DNA of 64,000 bases from Parasphingopyxis sp. CP4 (GTDB lineage: Bacteria > Pseudomonadota > Alphaproteobacteria > Sphingomonadales > Sphingomonadaceae), in contig NZ_CP051130.1 in assembly GCF_013378055.1 (NCBI RefSeq), positions 1,984,001-2,048,000 of the forward strand, read 5' to 3'. Positions 7,211 to 15,972 of this stretch are shown piece after piece. The first letter of the stretch is position 1; every line of letters starts with the position of its first letter. Under the pieces are notes generated by a model, which was not told the DNA's origin, ran no database searches, and was given only the letters and a program-made list of their open reading frames with translations. Both the position numbers and the translations under genes were made by a program.

Positions 7211-8517
7211 CGGCTTCGCCCGATCGGTACGGTGACCGTCACACGGCACCCCCGGCGTCGAAGGTTTCCGATATTTCTGGCGGCGGCGCTGCCGCCATGC
7301 TGTTCGATCACCCACCGCGCCATGGCGAGGCCGAGACCGCTGCCGCCGCGCTGTTTGCCAACATCCGTCTGGTAATAGGCGTCAAAGATCAGCGGCAATT
7401 CATCGGGTGAAACCCCCGGGCCTTGATCGGTCACTGCGATGCGGGCCGAACCTGCATCGACCTCCACTGCAATGTCCACAGCGCCGCCCATGGGCGAGAA
7501 TTTGAGGGCATTCTCTATGATCGCCAGCAAGGCGCGGCGCAGCCAAAGACTGTCCCCGGTCATCCCAATATTGGCCGAAGGAGCGGTGACAGAAATGGCG
7601 ACATTGACAGAGTCAGCGTAGATTTGCGCATCCTCGATCGCCGCGGTTACGATCGACCGCAGATCCAGCGGATCCATCTCAAGATGCAGTTGACCATCGG
7701 CTGTACGCGCAAGACCGATCATTTCCTCGATCCGGTGACCAAGAAAACCTGCATGCGCGACAACATGCTCAAGCGATTCCCGCATCGCTTCAATATCGGT
7801 TCCGCTATCGGCAAGGGCGACCTCCGCTTCGCCCTGCATGGTCGTGACCGGCGTCCGCAGCTCGTGACTTGCCTTGGCAAAGAAGAGCCGTCGCGACCGA
7901 TCGACTTCTTCCAGATCGGCCGTTCGGCTTTTCAGCAGCTCCTGCAGGCGCAGCGAGCGTCGGAGAAACATCCATAGGCCACCAAAGAGGGCGACCACGA
8001 TGACGCCGCCGAGAATCAATATTGCGCGGACGGTATCACGATACTCCGCAGCAAAATTGCCCCGGGCGAGGTCGGCATCACGAGCCGCATCATCGCCCAA
8101 TCGGGCAACCAGATCGCGAAATTCGGCGTCACGCCTGCCCGATGCGAGCGCAACGAGTTGTCCAGACCTGGAATCCCCACTCGATCCATCCCGTGCATTG
8201 CTGGGTCCGGCCATCCGAAGACCCGCTATTTGGTCGGCCGATTGCGCATAGCGATCGAGTGAATCAGATAACCGGTCTGCTGCCGCATTCAATTCAAGAT
8301 CATCGGCGACCCTGATGATTGCCATTTCTTGGGCCTCAAACAGAATCACTCGATCCTGCGCATCTGTCATCGAACGGAAGTTGAGAATGAAATTTCCAAA
8401 TGACAGCATTACGGCCATGGCCAGCAATGCCAGTACCATGATGGCGAACCAGGTTTCCCGTCGCGGCACGAGTTCGGCACGAAACCTCGCATTCTTTGAC
8501 ACGCTATTGTCAGCCAT
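7207..8517 (-). CDS. Membrane sensor histidine kinase
   Basis: A 436-residue kinase. TM1 is at about residues 24-46 and TM2 at about 164-186, with a 115-residue predicted helical periplasmic sensor between them that has no recognised ligand fold. A short linker leads to the dimerisation/phospho-acceptor motif FFAKASHELRTPVTTM with H218. The ATPase domain shows the N box (ENALKFSP), G1 (DQGPGVSPDE), F box (IFDAYYQT) and G2 (GGSGLGLAMARWV). It forms an operon with the response regulator downstream (4-nt overlap). The neighbours do not show the stimulus. Confidence 0.93.
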   Translation of the reverse strand: MADNSVSKNARFRAELVPRRETWFAIMVLALLAMAVMLSFGNFILNFRSMTDAQDRVILFEAQEMAIIRVADDLELNAAADRLSDSLDRYAQSADQIAGLRMAGPSNARDGSSGDSRSGQLVALASGRRDAEFRDLVARLGDDAARDADLARGNFAAEYRDTVRAILILGGVIVVALFGGLWMFLRRSLRLQELLKSRTADLEEVDRSRRLFFAKASHELRTPVTTMQGEAEVALADSGTDIEAMRESLEHVVAHAGFLGHRIEEMIGLARTADGQLHLEMDPLDLRSIVTAAIEDAQIYADSVNVAISVTAPSANIGMTGDSLWLRRALLAIIENALKFSPMGGAVDIAVEVDAGSARIAVTDQGPGVSPDELPLIFDAYYQTDVGKQRGGSGLGLAMARWVIEQHGGSAAARNIGNLRRRGCRVTVTVPIGRSR

Positions 8518-8834
8518 GGTGCATCCAGGTCGAGTGTGTCCGGTTCGACGAACTGTGTCCGTCAGGTGAAATGCGATTCCCGTGGTGCAGCCCTTTTTGG
8601 GCGGCGATGATCTTTCATATCATCCGTTATGGCGCAGAGTAGCAGAAATCGGCCAAAATCGACGAATTTGACCGAAATAAATACTCCAATATGAAGTGAA
8701 TTTTCTAAACTCGGTGCGCCAAGTTCGCATCCGCGACCGCGGGTGCGCTAGGCGGTTCAGATCGGACGATATTTTATGAAAAGCCGACGCGGCCAGCGAC
8801 AGGACGACGATCAACAATTGGTGCGGGCGAAGGT
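8518..8834. other. Intergenic region upstream of the two-component operon
   Basis: A 317-bp stretch without a convincing gene. A 65-codon minus-strand frame at 8620-8817 lacks a ribosome-binding site and family resemblance. The region presumably carries the promoter of the kinase-regulator operon; I see no clear operator or terminator in it. Confidence 0.5.
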
Positions 8835-8951
8835 CTAGTCGATCGCCGACAGCATGGCCAAACGTTCGCGTACGCGCCGATAAGAAGGCGACATGATGTG
8901 CATGATCATATGGGCTACGCGTTCCACTTTCGGGGTAATCTTTTCCGACAT
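8835..8951 (-). CDS. 38-residue basic small protein, unknown
   Basis: A short frame with GGGAG about 7 nt before ATG 8951 and a stop at 8835. The product starts MSEKITPKVERVAHMIMHIM and continues with an Arg-rich segment (YRRVRERLAML). It has three Met and two His in its middle and is predicted to be one amphipathic basic helix. It lies divergent from the LuxR-type regulator across 240 bp. The good ribosome-binding site and regular composition support it as a gene, but I know of no family or function. Confidence 0.45.
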   Translation of the reverse strand: MSEKITPKVERVAHMIMHIMSPSYRRVRERLAMLSAID

Positions 8952-9191
8952 TGCGAGGCTCCCTGGTTTGGCCGTTGATCGGATTCTGGGCGGATATGGT
9001 TTATAATCGGTTAACTCTCCCACTAAACTTTTGCCGCCTGTACCGAGATTTCTGTCAGTATGGCCGCCAATGGCGGGCTACGGACTTATTGTCTGCGCGG
9101 TTCAATGAGTGTTAGCCCGCGTTTCGAACGATTGAATTTCGGAGTCTGGCCAATAGCTTGCGTGCCGAAACCATGATGCCGACGAACTGGG

Positions 9192-9836
9192 GTGGAATTG
9201 CAAGAACCGATAGAGAAAGTCTGGATTTTTGCGCCGACCAGCCTGTTGTGGAGCGGGATCGAAGCGTTGTTGCGCGCCGAACGGTTTCGCGCCCGCCTCA
9301 CCGATGGGGATTTCCAAACGGTCGACTGGAATGACCCCAGATTTGACGATGCGATAATCATCTTTGGTGCAGACCGGCCCGATCAGCAAATTGCCGAACA
9401 TATCCAGATGATATCAGATGCGCGCGGCCCTACCCCAATCGTGCTGGTGCTTTCTCAAGATGATCATCGTGCCGCACTCTCAGCGATCGCGGCGGGCGCG
9501 AGCGGGATTATCCACGAGGATGATGACGCACACAGCATGGTAACATGTGTGCGGGAGATCGCGCGCGGTCGGGAATGGGTATCCCAATCCGTGATCAGCG
9601 CCGCGCTGAACAGGGGCTTGGACCAACACCAATCACTCTACGCGCCGTTGACAGCACGGGAACGCCAGGTTGCCGACCTGATTGCGGCCGGCAGATCCAC
9701 CGACACAGTCGCGTCTGAGCTCGAAATGGCAGCCGGTACCGTAAAGGTGCATCTCCACAATATTTACAAGAAACTGGCCATCCCGGATCGCGGACAGCTG
9801 ATAAGGCTCATTTTGGAGGAAAGAACCAGAAATTAG
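9192..9836 (+). CDS. LuxR/NarL-type regulator with a degenerate receiver domain
   Basis: A 214-residue protein from a GTG start; a TTG at 9198 is an alternative and no in-frame ATG exists upstream. The C-terminal LuxR HTH is clear (about residues 151-207: LTARERQVADLIAAG, then GTVKVHLHNIYKKL). The N-terminal domain has the length and strand pattern of a receiver but lacks the key residues: the acidic pair after strand 1 is replaced (VWIFAPTSLLW), the phospho-acceptor site reads IIIFGADRP, and the conserved Lys is His (GIIHEDD). Phosphorylation-independent control is therefore likely. It is the last regulator before the chaperone-usher genes, which makes it a candidate pilus regulator. Confidence 0.88.
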   Translation: MELQEPIEKVWIFAPTSLLWSGIEALLRAERFRARLTDGDFQTVDWNDPRFDDAIIIFGADRPDQQIAEHIQMISDARGPTPIVLVLSQDDHRAALSAIAAGASGIIHEDDDAHSMVTCVREIARGREWVSQSVISAALNRGLDQHQSLYAPLTARERQVADLIAAGRSTDTVASELEMAAGTVKVHLHNIYKKLAIPDRGQLIRLILEERTRN

Positions 9837-9960
9837 CCACCCCATTTTACCTTTCATTTTGAATGGCTTGGCGGGTTAAAATGAAATTTACCTAATCTCG
9901 AAAGCATATTTTGGGGATAGGTGCGTAGTTCAACTGGCGAGACGAAAAGGGAGTCTTGTC

Positions 9961-10368
9961 ATGAGAACGAAACTAACGACAGCGCTTTGCGCACTAGTCC
10001 TGGCCGGGAGTGCATCCGCGACTGCTCCCTCCAGTAATTACACATTGCGGATTACGGGCTATGTCCCGGTTATTTGCAACGCGACGCTTGATGCCTCGGT
10101 TGTTCCGATGACCGGTGATCAGGTTAGCCTGGGTCAGCTCAACGAATTCTGTAACAGCCCGAACGGCTATCAGGTCTATGTTGATGCATCGCCTGAACTG
10201 GCCGAAGCCAGCCTGGTGATCGACGGCAAGCGTGTTGATATTGCAGATGAGGGTTCGACCCTGATCTCGACGTCTTCACACGCCGATATCGCATCGCGCA
10301 ATGTTGCGCTTAACCTGCCGGAAACAGCTGCTGCTGGTACGCTTTCGGTTCGGATCGTCGCGCTTTAA
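9961..10368 (+). CDS. Small secreted protein, pilus-subunit-like
   Basis: A 135-residue protein with a clear signal peptide (ALCALVLAGSASA). The mature part is beta-rich with two cysteines (C39 in VPVICNAT and C63 in LNEFCNSP), as in pilin-type immunoglobulin folds, and it ends in an alternating hydrophobic strand (GTLSVRIVAL). It has only weak resemblance to the subunits of the neighbouring operon. It follows the LuxR-type regulator on the plus strand and converges with the presumptive tip gene; the two stops share one hairpin. It may be an accessory subunit, a terminator subunit or a secreted inhibitor, and I cannot decide between these. Confidence 0.7.
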   Translation: MRTKLTTALCALVLAGSASATAPSSNYTLRITGYVPVICNATLDASVVPMTGDQVSLGQLNEFCNSPNGYQVYVDASPELAEASLVIDGKRVDIADEGSTLISTSSHADIASRNVALNLPETAAAGTLSVRIVAL

Positions 10369-10381
10369 TCAGCGCGACGAT
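10354..10381. terminator. Bidirectional hairpin over two stop codons
   Basis: ATCGTCGCGC (10354-10363) and GCGCGACGAT (10372-10381) form a perfect 10-bp stem with an 8-base loop. It covers the stop of the plus-strand gene and abuts the stop of the minus-strand tip gene. There is no U-tract, so it may act by stabilising mRNA ends or as a Rho-assisted terminator. Confidence 0.55.
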
Positions 10382-11415
10382 TACGCACCACAGGTTTCAG
10401 TTGGCGACAGATTGACGCGTGGCGTGAAGGTCACCAGCAGGAAATCCTGATAGTCAGGCGACGGCGCTTCGTCCAAACCGCCTTCGAGCAGGGAAACGGA
10501 CACTGGGACCAAAGATCCGGTGCCGATCCCGGCGCGCGAACAATTCACATTAATTGCCGATGTGTTGGTCGGGTTCCGGGTCCGTCCCAGGAATGACACC
10601 TGATATTCAAGATTCTGATCAGGCAGCGCCGGATTGCCGGTCGGATATGTCATCCGATAATTATTCTGCGACGTCATCGAGACTTCGTAGACGTCCGAGC
10701 TTTCAACCCGGATATTGCCGGCGCGCGTCAGGCTGAGCGCCGCCGTATCATCGACATCGCCGACTTCACCGAAATCGAGCGCCGGTCCAACATAGGTGGC
10801 ACGCAGCGCGCTCAGCACGATGATGTTCAGATTGATGCCGCCATTTACAATGATATCGCCTGTAAAGGGTTGTCCACCACCCGTACCGTTGCACACACCC
10901 TCAGGCGTGAATGTAAAGGTTTGTGTGGAATCGAAATCAGCGCCGGGCGGAATGATCACATTGGCGATGATTGTGAACGTGTCTGACGCGACGTTGTTAC
11001 CTGTATAACGCCAGCGCAGGGCACCCGGCGTGACGGGCTGGTTTGTCTGAATCGGCTTTTGCAACAACGGCGGCGATTCATTCTGATCATAGTGAATGTC
11101 GACGCCATAGCCTTCGCCACTACCGCTACCGACTGCGCTGATCGGAACAACCTGCACACCCACAAGATCGGGATCGGTCGTTCTCAGATAGAAATCAACA
11201 TCCGATGCCTTGGCACCCCCGGCATCATTGTTACGCGTAACGTCAATGTTCACCTGGAGCTGATTGCCTGTCACCTGTCCAAAAGGATCGAAAATAATGT
11301 TCGCCGAGCCGGAGAAAAATGTGAAGTTGCAGTCACGTTGCGCTTGCGCAGCAGCTTGGGAAAGCGGCATGCCCGCTAGGATCGCGGCTGCTGTGAACGG
11401 GATAAGCTTCTTCAT
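10381..11415 (-). CDS. Two-domain pilus subunit, probable tip protein of the chaperone-usher pilus
   Basis: 344 residues from ATG 11415 (MKKLIPFTAAA, signal peptide to about AQAQ); the frame is open further upstream into the usher gene but without a ribosome-binding site. Two beta-rich halves are visible: an N-terminal domain starting RDCNFTFFSG with cysteines, and a second domain (YVGPALDFGEVGDVDDTAAL) with paired cysteines (NVNCSRAG, TETCGA). It is the last gene after chaperone and usher and is the largest subunit, like the two-domain adhesin CsuE at the end of csu operons. The tip role is inferred from position and size, and no ligand can be predicted. Confidence 0.75.
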   Translation of the reverse strand: MKKLIPFTAAAILAGMPLSQAAAQAQRDCNFTFFSGSANIIFDPFGQVTGNQLQVNIDVTRNNDAGGAKASDVDFYLRTTDPDLVGVQVVPISAVGSGSGEGYGVDIHYDQNESPPLLQKPIQTNQPVTPGALRWRYTGNNVASDTFTIIANVIIPPGADFDSTQTFTFTPEGVCNGTGGGQPFTGDIIVNGGINLNIIVLSALRATYVGPALDFGEVGDVDDTAALSLTRAGNIRVESSDVYEVSMTSQNNYRMTYPTGNPALPDQNLEYQVSFLGRTRNPTNTSAINVNCSRAGIGTGSLVPVSVSLLEGGLDEAPSPDYQDFLLVTFTPRVNLSPTETCGA

Positions 11416-11438
11416 TGATCTCACTCTCTCTACTATCT

Positions 11439-14063
11439 CTACTGAGCTCTCAACTCTCCGACACGGAGGATATTCTCTCCATTGTCCGGAACATCGATCA
11501 CAAATGTACTGCGTGCATCGTCGAGCATCTCGATCCGCCATTGGCCCGGTGCCAGTCCGACCGCGCCAAAGCGGCCCGAACGGTTCGTAAACAGCGTAAC
11601 CGGTTCACGCTCCGGATTGGCGACTTCTGTGGCGGTACCGGTAACCAAGGAAACAGGCGTGCCATCGGCAGCCAGCAAGGTGCCGACTGCTGTGATGCTA
11701 TAGTCTGAACCGACCGTCAGCACATAACCGCTACGATAGGGCGGGAAGAGTCGGAATGACCCCTGCCCCAGATCATAGCCCGCCGGCGCTGAGGGCGCGT
11801 CAAACGTGATCGTGCGCTCAGCATAGGAGCTGATATTGGGTTGAACGACCGAACCAAGCACACCGGTTGTGCCGGTAAAGCCGAACGGCGTTGGTTCGAG
11901 GACGACTTCCGCATCATCGAGATTTTCATGCGCCCGGACGATCGCGAAGCTGTCATAAATTGGCCGCCCGACCGACACCGCATTGTCGGCGACCGAAATC
12001 GACGTACCGAAGCGGAACGACGACCTTTGGCTAACCGATGATGCGAAATCATTGTCGAATGTGCCGAAATGACTGAGACCCAGTTCGGCGCGGTTGGCAT
12101 AATAATTGGCTGTTGCGTTGACCCCGGAGCCGAAATCGCTGCGTTCGATATCAGCTGCAACATTATAGGAACCGACACCGCTGCCGCCGAGCGTATTGTA
12201 CGAAACACGCGCCCGATCGAACCGCGTGTCATATTCGGCCCGTGCATTAGACCGCGACCCAATCCGGACGGTCAGCGAGAAAAGTCCCGAAACCCGTGAT
12301 CCCTGATTGTCGCGTTCGAAGCGAAGATCGCCGGTCGCACTGACGCGATCGGTTATCCGCCAGCCCAATGTTCCCCGGATCGTGCCGATATCGCGCTGGG
12401 CACCGCGCCCTTGCGAATAGCGCATGTCGAGGCCGCCATAGAGGTTGCGGGTGAAGGCATGCGAATAGCCGGCACCGATTTCCCACTTAAAGGCGTTGAA
12501 CGGAATGATGTTACCGAGCGACCCGAAATCTGCAGACCGGCTTTCGAAGAACACATTGAGTGAATCGGATTGACCGTCATTCTTGCGGATCAGCCTTTGA
12601 TAGGTGAACCGGGTAGCGCGACCAACGCCGAACCCATCAATATCGGACAAGGACAAGCTGGCCCCGAATGTACCGATTTGCGTTCCGAATACACCTTCAA
12701 CACCACCCATGCGGACATTGCTGTCGGCCTGGAAGTTGGCGCCGAGCGTTACATAGTTGCTCACGCCGTGTCGGACGAAGCCGCTAAACGCAAAATTATC
12801 AGTATAGTCCGGCCCTGAAAAAGCGAGCGGTGCGAGCACACCAGCATAAGCGCCAAATTCGGTCAGGCCCTCGGCCAATTGCGATTGATCGAGGAAGACG
12901 TTGAACCGCAGCACCTCGGTGCGCCCCGCATCGTCCAGAATGGCCAAACGGATGTCGTTCGCACCCTGGGTGAACGGGAAATCGCGCAAGTCATAGGTGC
13001 CCGGCTGCAACTGCAATCGGCGGACTGCCTGGCCGTTTACCAGCACTTCGACCGTGGATGCGCGATCGAGCTGGAAGGTCCGATCGCCGCGCGGCCTTGC
13101 CAATTGTTGTGGTGACAAGGTGCTATAGGACCGAAAAACCGAAAGACCGGCAATTTCCGGTACGGATTGGAAACTGCGGCTAACCGGTTCAAGGTCACCA
13201 GCCGTCCAACGGACAAGATTAGTTTGATCATCGACGACAAGGCGCGAGCCTAGGCGCTGAAAATCTGTACCCGATGTGCCTGGTTGCCAAATCGCTTCAG
13301 ATTCCAGCACCGGACCGCCGAGGCGGATTGCGCCATCAAGGAACATCACCGGTTCCTGGATGCCATCATCGGGGCCTTCCCAGAGGAAATCGACATTGCC
13401 GCGGACATTCAGATAGGCACTGAAATCAGCCGGTTGGGCGAAAGTACCGATCCGGTCTCGATCCAGCGGGCTGACCTGAACGGTCCGCGTCGCGCGGCGT
13501 TCGGCAGCAACCGACAGCTCAAGCGTCAGATCCTGGGAGTTATACTCAACACCAATGCCATAAGCGCCAAAATCGGAGGGCGACAATGTGCCGCTATCGC
13601 CAAACTGTGCATTGAGATTTTCGAGTACGTCCGGATCGACCACATTGGACAGAAGGTCGAGCAAGCGCTGCGATGAAAATGAGATCTGATCGTTGGTATC
13701 GATCCGGATCACAACATCGCCAAGATAGATCCCGCCATCCCGCGCCGGAACCGTAAGTGTTATCGGCTGGCCCGTCGGGTTCAGCTGGACGCCGGCATTG
13801 GCCGCTTGCGCCGTGGAGCCGGGCATAACAACGCGACGTTCTTGCGCCTGTGTTGTCTGCCCCGGTTGGAAGCTTGCGGCACCCGCATTCGCTACGATCA
13901 ACGCCGTGTCGGCCGTAAGCATGAGATAGGGCGACGCGGATTGTGCGTTCGCCGCGGTTGCGCAAGCAATCGATGATGCAGAGGTAAGCAAGACGCCCAG
14001 GATAGAAGCCGGGCGGATGCGACCCCTATGCTGGTGTGAATTCTGCTTCAATTGTCCCCCCAT
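11439..14063 (-). CDS. Fimbrial outer-membrane usher
   Basis: About 875 residues. The start is uncertain: ATG 14063 and an in-frame TTG at 14051 preceded by a G-rich SD are both possible, and the frame is open to 14111. After a signal peptide (ACATAANAQ), the N-terminal domain (IYLGDVVIRIDTNDQISFSS) is followed by the 24-strand pore with repeated beta-barrel segments (GFGVGRATRFTYQRL, LGWRITDRVSATGDLRFER). The C-terminal plug-like domains end in a carboxypeptidase-regulatory-like fold (TNRSGRFGAVGLAPGQW). It would secrete and polymerise the subunits encoded upstream. It overlaps the chaperone gene end, and the usher clade cannot be fixed by eye. Confidence 0.88.
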   Translation of the reverse strand: MGGQLKQNSHQHRGRIRPASILGVLLTSASSIACATAANAQSASPYLMLTADTALIVANAGAASFQPGQTTQAQERRVVMPGSTAQAANAGVQLNPTGQPITLTVPARDGGIYLGDVVIRIDTNDQISFSSQRLLDLLSNVVDPDVLENLNAQFGDSGTLSPSDFGAYGIGVEYNSQDLTLELSVAAERRATRTVQVSPLDRDRIGTFAQPADFSAYLNVRGNVDFLWEGPDDGIQEPVMFLDGAIRLGGPVLESEAIWQPGTSGTDFQRLGSRLVVDDQTNLVRWTAGDLEPVSRSFQSVPEIAGLSVFRSYSTLSPQQLARPRGDRTFQLDRASTVEVLVNGQAVRRLQLQPGTYDLRDFPFTQGANDIRLAILDDAGRTEVLRFNVFLDQSQLAEGLTEFGAYAGVLAPLAFSGPDYTDNFAFSGFVRHGVSNYVTLGANFQADSNVRMGGVEGVFGTQIGTFGASLSLSDIDGFGVGRATRFTYQRLIRKNDGQSDSLNVFFESRSADFGSLGNIIPFNAFKWEIGAGYSHAFTRNLYGGLDMRYSQGRGAQRDIGTIRGTLGWRITDRVSATGDLRFERDNQGSRVSGLFSLTVRIGSRSNARAEYDTRFDRARVSYNTLGGSGVGSYNVAADIERSDFGSGVNATANYYANRAELGLSHFGTFDNDFASSVSQRSSFRFGTSISVADNAVSVGRPIYDSFAIVRAHENLDDAEVVLEPTPFGFTGTTGVLGSVVQPNISSYAERTITFDAPSAPAGYDLGQGSFRLFPPYRSGYVLTVGSDYSITAVGTLLAADGTPVSLVTGTATEVANPEREPVTLFTNRSGRFGAVGLAPGQWRIEMLDDARSTFVIDVPDNGENILRVGELRAQ

Positions 14064-14781
14064 TGGTCGGAAGTTCGACTGGCACCAGAACGCGTCGTGT
14101 CTGGCCAGCACCTACAAGCCCAAATCCAATTGTCTGCTGGATTTCGGGGCCCGGAATGGTGCGCCGGAAAATGACGTCGCCGGTTGAGTCTCGCTGGATT
14201 ATCCGAAGGCGGCCGCTGGACAGATAACCATGCGCCGCCGACCCATTGGCTACCGTGATCACAGGTACTGGAGCACCGGCACTATTCTGGCCGATCTCCG
14301 CTCCAGTAATCACAAGGCTCGATTCCGCTCCTGTCGGGCTTACGCTCACCAGGACCTGGAAATTGTATAGAATTTGAATCGCCGATTGGCCCTCGGGCAG
14401 TTCGACGGGCAGCTGCGCTGCAGTCACGTAGAAATGCTTGCTCTGCGCGAGCTCCGGATCACCGACATATTGGACCCGGAACGACTGAGTCTGGCCCGGT
14501 TCAATCAGCGCCTGCATCGGAAAGACCAGCAGGTCTTCTGATTCATTGCCAGTGCCAACGATACCATCTTCGGTAAAGGCAAGGTCCTGGACACGCATCT
14601 CGACCGGCAGCGCGGTCGCAAACGTATTTTCGACGGTGATGACCTGGCTCATGCCTCGGCCAGCAGTTGATAGATCGATGACCACCGGTTGGACGGTCAT
14701 CGCCACCAACGTCGGTGCTATCGCTCCCAGTCCCACCAGCAGCAGGACCTTGAGCATATATTTACGCAACAGATTAATCAC
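14026..14781 (-). CDS. PapD-like periplasmic pilus chaperone
   Basis: 251 residues from a GTG start at 14781 with a strong G-rich SD 8 nt upstream; ATG 14757 is an alternative. It has a signal peptide followed by two immunoglobulin-like domains. The first holds the edge strand with alternating hydrophobics (LLVFPMQALIEPGQTQSFRVQ), equivalent to the G1 donor region, and the basic/aromatic region KHFYVTAAQLPVEL. The family donates a strand to unfolded pilins and hands them to the usher. It is encoded between the subunit genes and the usher, and its C-terminal codons overlap the likely usher start region. Confidence 0.88.
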   Translation of the reverse strand: MINLLRKYMLKVLLLVGLGAIAPTLVAMTVQPVVIDLSTAGRGMSQVITVENTFATALPVEMRVQDLAFTEDGIVGTGNESEDLLVFPMQALIEPGQTQSFRVQYVGDPELAQSKHFYVTAAQLPVELPEGQSAIQILYNFQVLVSVSPTGAESSLVITGAEIGQNSAGAPVPVITVANGSAAHGYLSSGRLRIIQRDSTGDVIFRRTIPGPEIQQTIGFGLVGAGQTRRVLVPVELPTNGGTIEAEFTPA

Positions 14782-14811
14782 TTGCTATCCCCCAATAGCG
14801 TTCAGCCGCAT

Positions 14812-15375
14812 TCAGTATGCCGCCGTAAACTCGACTACGATCTCGTCCGAATAGGTGCCGGCCACCAATGGGGCCCCGCCACCTTGGACATCGATCGAAA
14901 CAGACACGTCACCGGCGCGGGCGAAGGGTGAGCTGATCGTGACAGCGCCTCCGGCATCGCTCGCGACATTCAAAGAATTGCCGGCCCAATCGGCCGCAAT
15001 CGTATAGGGCTTGAACTCAGCAAATGGTCCCTGATTGCCACCGCTGGAACCTTCGCGACGCAAACCGCCATTGGTGCTGCGCAGCACCAGCTGGTGCGGC
15101 GAATTGCAGATCACCGGAAGCGCGACATTGATCGACGCGGCCCGCGGCTGGGCATTGCTCGGGTTCACAAACTCAACAATCTGGATCTCACCAGTCGTTC
15201 CGCTAACCGGTGTGAAGGTCGCGTTATTGCCCGACGTGGCTGACGGCGTCCGAATGACACAGGCAGGCAGAGCCTCACCCAGCACTTCGAGCCGCTGCTC
15301 GGGAATATTGTCAATCTGCGCCATGGCAGCCGACGGCAAGGCCAGGGCGAGCGCGAATACAGTCTGCCTGATCAT
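14812..15375 (-). CDS. Secreted pilus subunit (type B)
   Basis: 187 residues with a signal peptide (FALALALPSAAMA). Two cysteines (LPACVIRT and LPVICNSP) are placed for the usual pilin disulfide, and the C-terminal strand VAGTYSDEIVVEFTAAY is typical of spore-coat-U/Csu-like subunits. It is a paralogue of the next gene upstream (shared QIVEFVNP / QIAELVDP and a CNSPHQLVLRS-type block). Its ATG overlaps that gene's stop as ATGA, and it immediately precedes the chaperone. Probably a minor subunit or adaptor. Confidence 0.8.
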   Translation of the reverse strand: MIRQTVFALALALPSAAMAQIDNIPEQRLEVLGEALPACVIRTPSATSGNNATFTPVSGTTGEIQIVEFVNPSNAQPRAASINVALPVICNSPHQLVLRSTNGGLRREGSSGGNQGPFAEFKPYTIAADWAGNSLNVASDAGGAVTISSPFARAGDVSVSIDVQGGGAPLVAGTYSDEIVVEFTAAY

Positions 15376-15965
15376 GTGCGTGGCTCCAAAGTGATACGGA
15401 TTGTGTCGCCATAGATACCGGCCAGCAGCGGCGAGAAATTCCGCAAGTTCGTGGCACCCGAACCGATATCCAACCGGAGAATGAGTTCGCCGGCCGACGT
15501 GCTGTCAATGAAGATCCGCGATTCCGCTACACGCCGCTCGCGGGCGTCTGCGAGGAGGATCAAATTCTCATCCGACCAATCGACATTGGCAGTATAGGGC
15601 ACGCCATCGCCAAAGCCTTCGGCGGGGTCTTGGCTAAATTCAAAGGTCTGGAACAGGCCATTATTCTGCGATTCTAGCGACAATGTGTGCGGGAAATTGC
15701 ACACTGCATCGAAGGAAACCTGCACCGACGCTGCTTTGGTGGACAAGGTATAAGGGTCCACCAATTCAGCAATCTGAAGCGTATTGCCGTTGATGCCGCG
15801 GAAATTGATTTGCTCGCCAGCCGCCACTTCCGGCGTTCCAAGCGCACAACCACCCGGAACGTTACCGATCACGGTGAAGTTACGCGTATCTACGCTGCTT
15901 TGGGCCGCGGCCATGGCCGGTGCCATGGCGAGGCTCGCAACGATGAGAAGTCCTAGCCGCATCAT
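15372..15965 (-). CDS. Secreted pilus subunit (type B)
   Basis: 197 residues with a perfect AGGAGG SD before ATG 15965 and a signal peptide ending AMAAAQ. The cysteines GGCALGTP and DAVCNFPHTL and the terminal strand LLAGIYGDTIRITLEP match the neighbouring subunit, so the two are tandem duplicates. An acidic SDENLILLADARERR insertion distinguishes it. It is translationally coupled to the next gene by a 4-nt overlap. Its function is inferred from position in the chaperone-usher operon. Confidence 0.8.
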   Translation of the reverse strand: MMRLGLLIVASLAMAPAMAAAQSSVDTRNFTVIGNVPGGCALGTPEVAAGEQINFRGINGNTLQIAELVDPYTLSTKAASVQVSFDAVCNFPHTLSLESQNNGLFQTFEFSQDPAEGFGDGVPYTANVDWSDENLILLADARERRVAESRIFIDSTSAGELILRLDIGSGATNLRNFSPLLAGIYGDTIRITLEPRT

Positions 15966-15972
15966 CGTCCTC

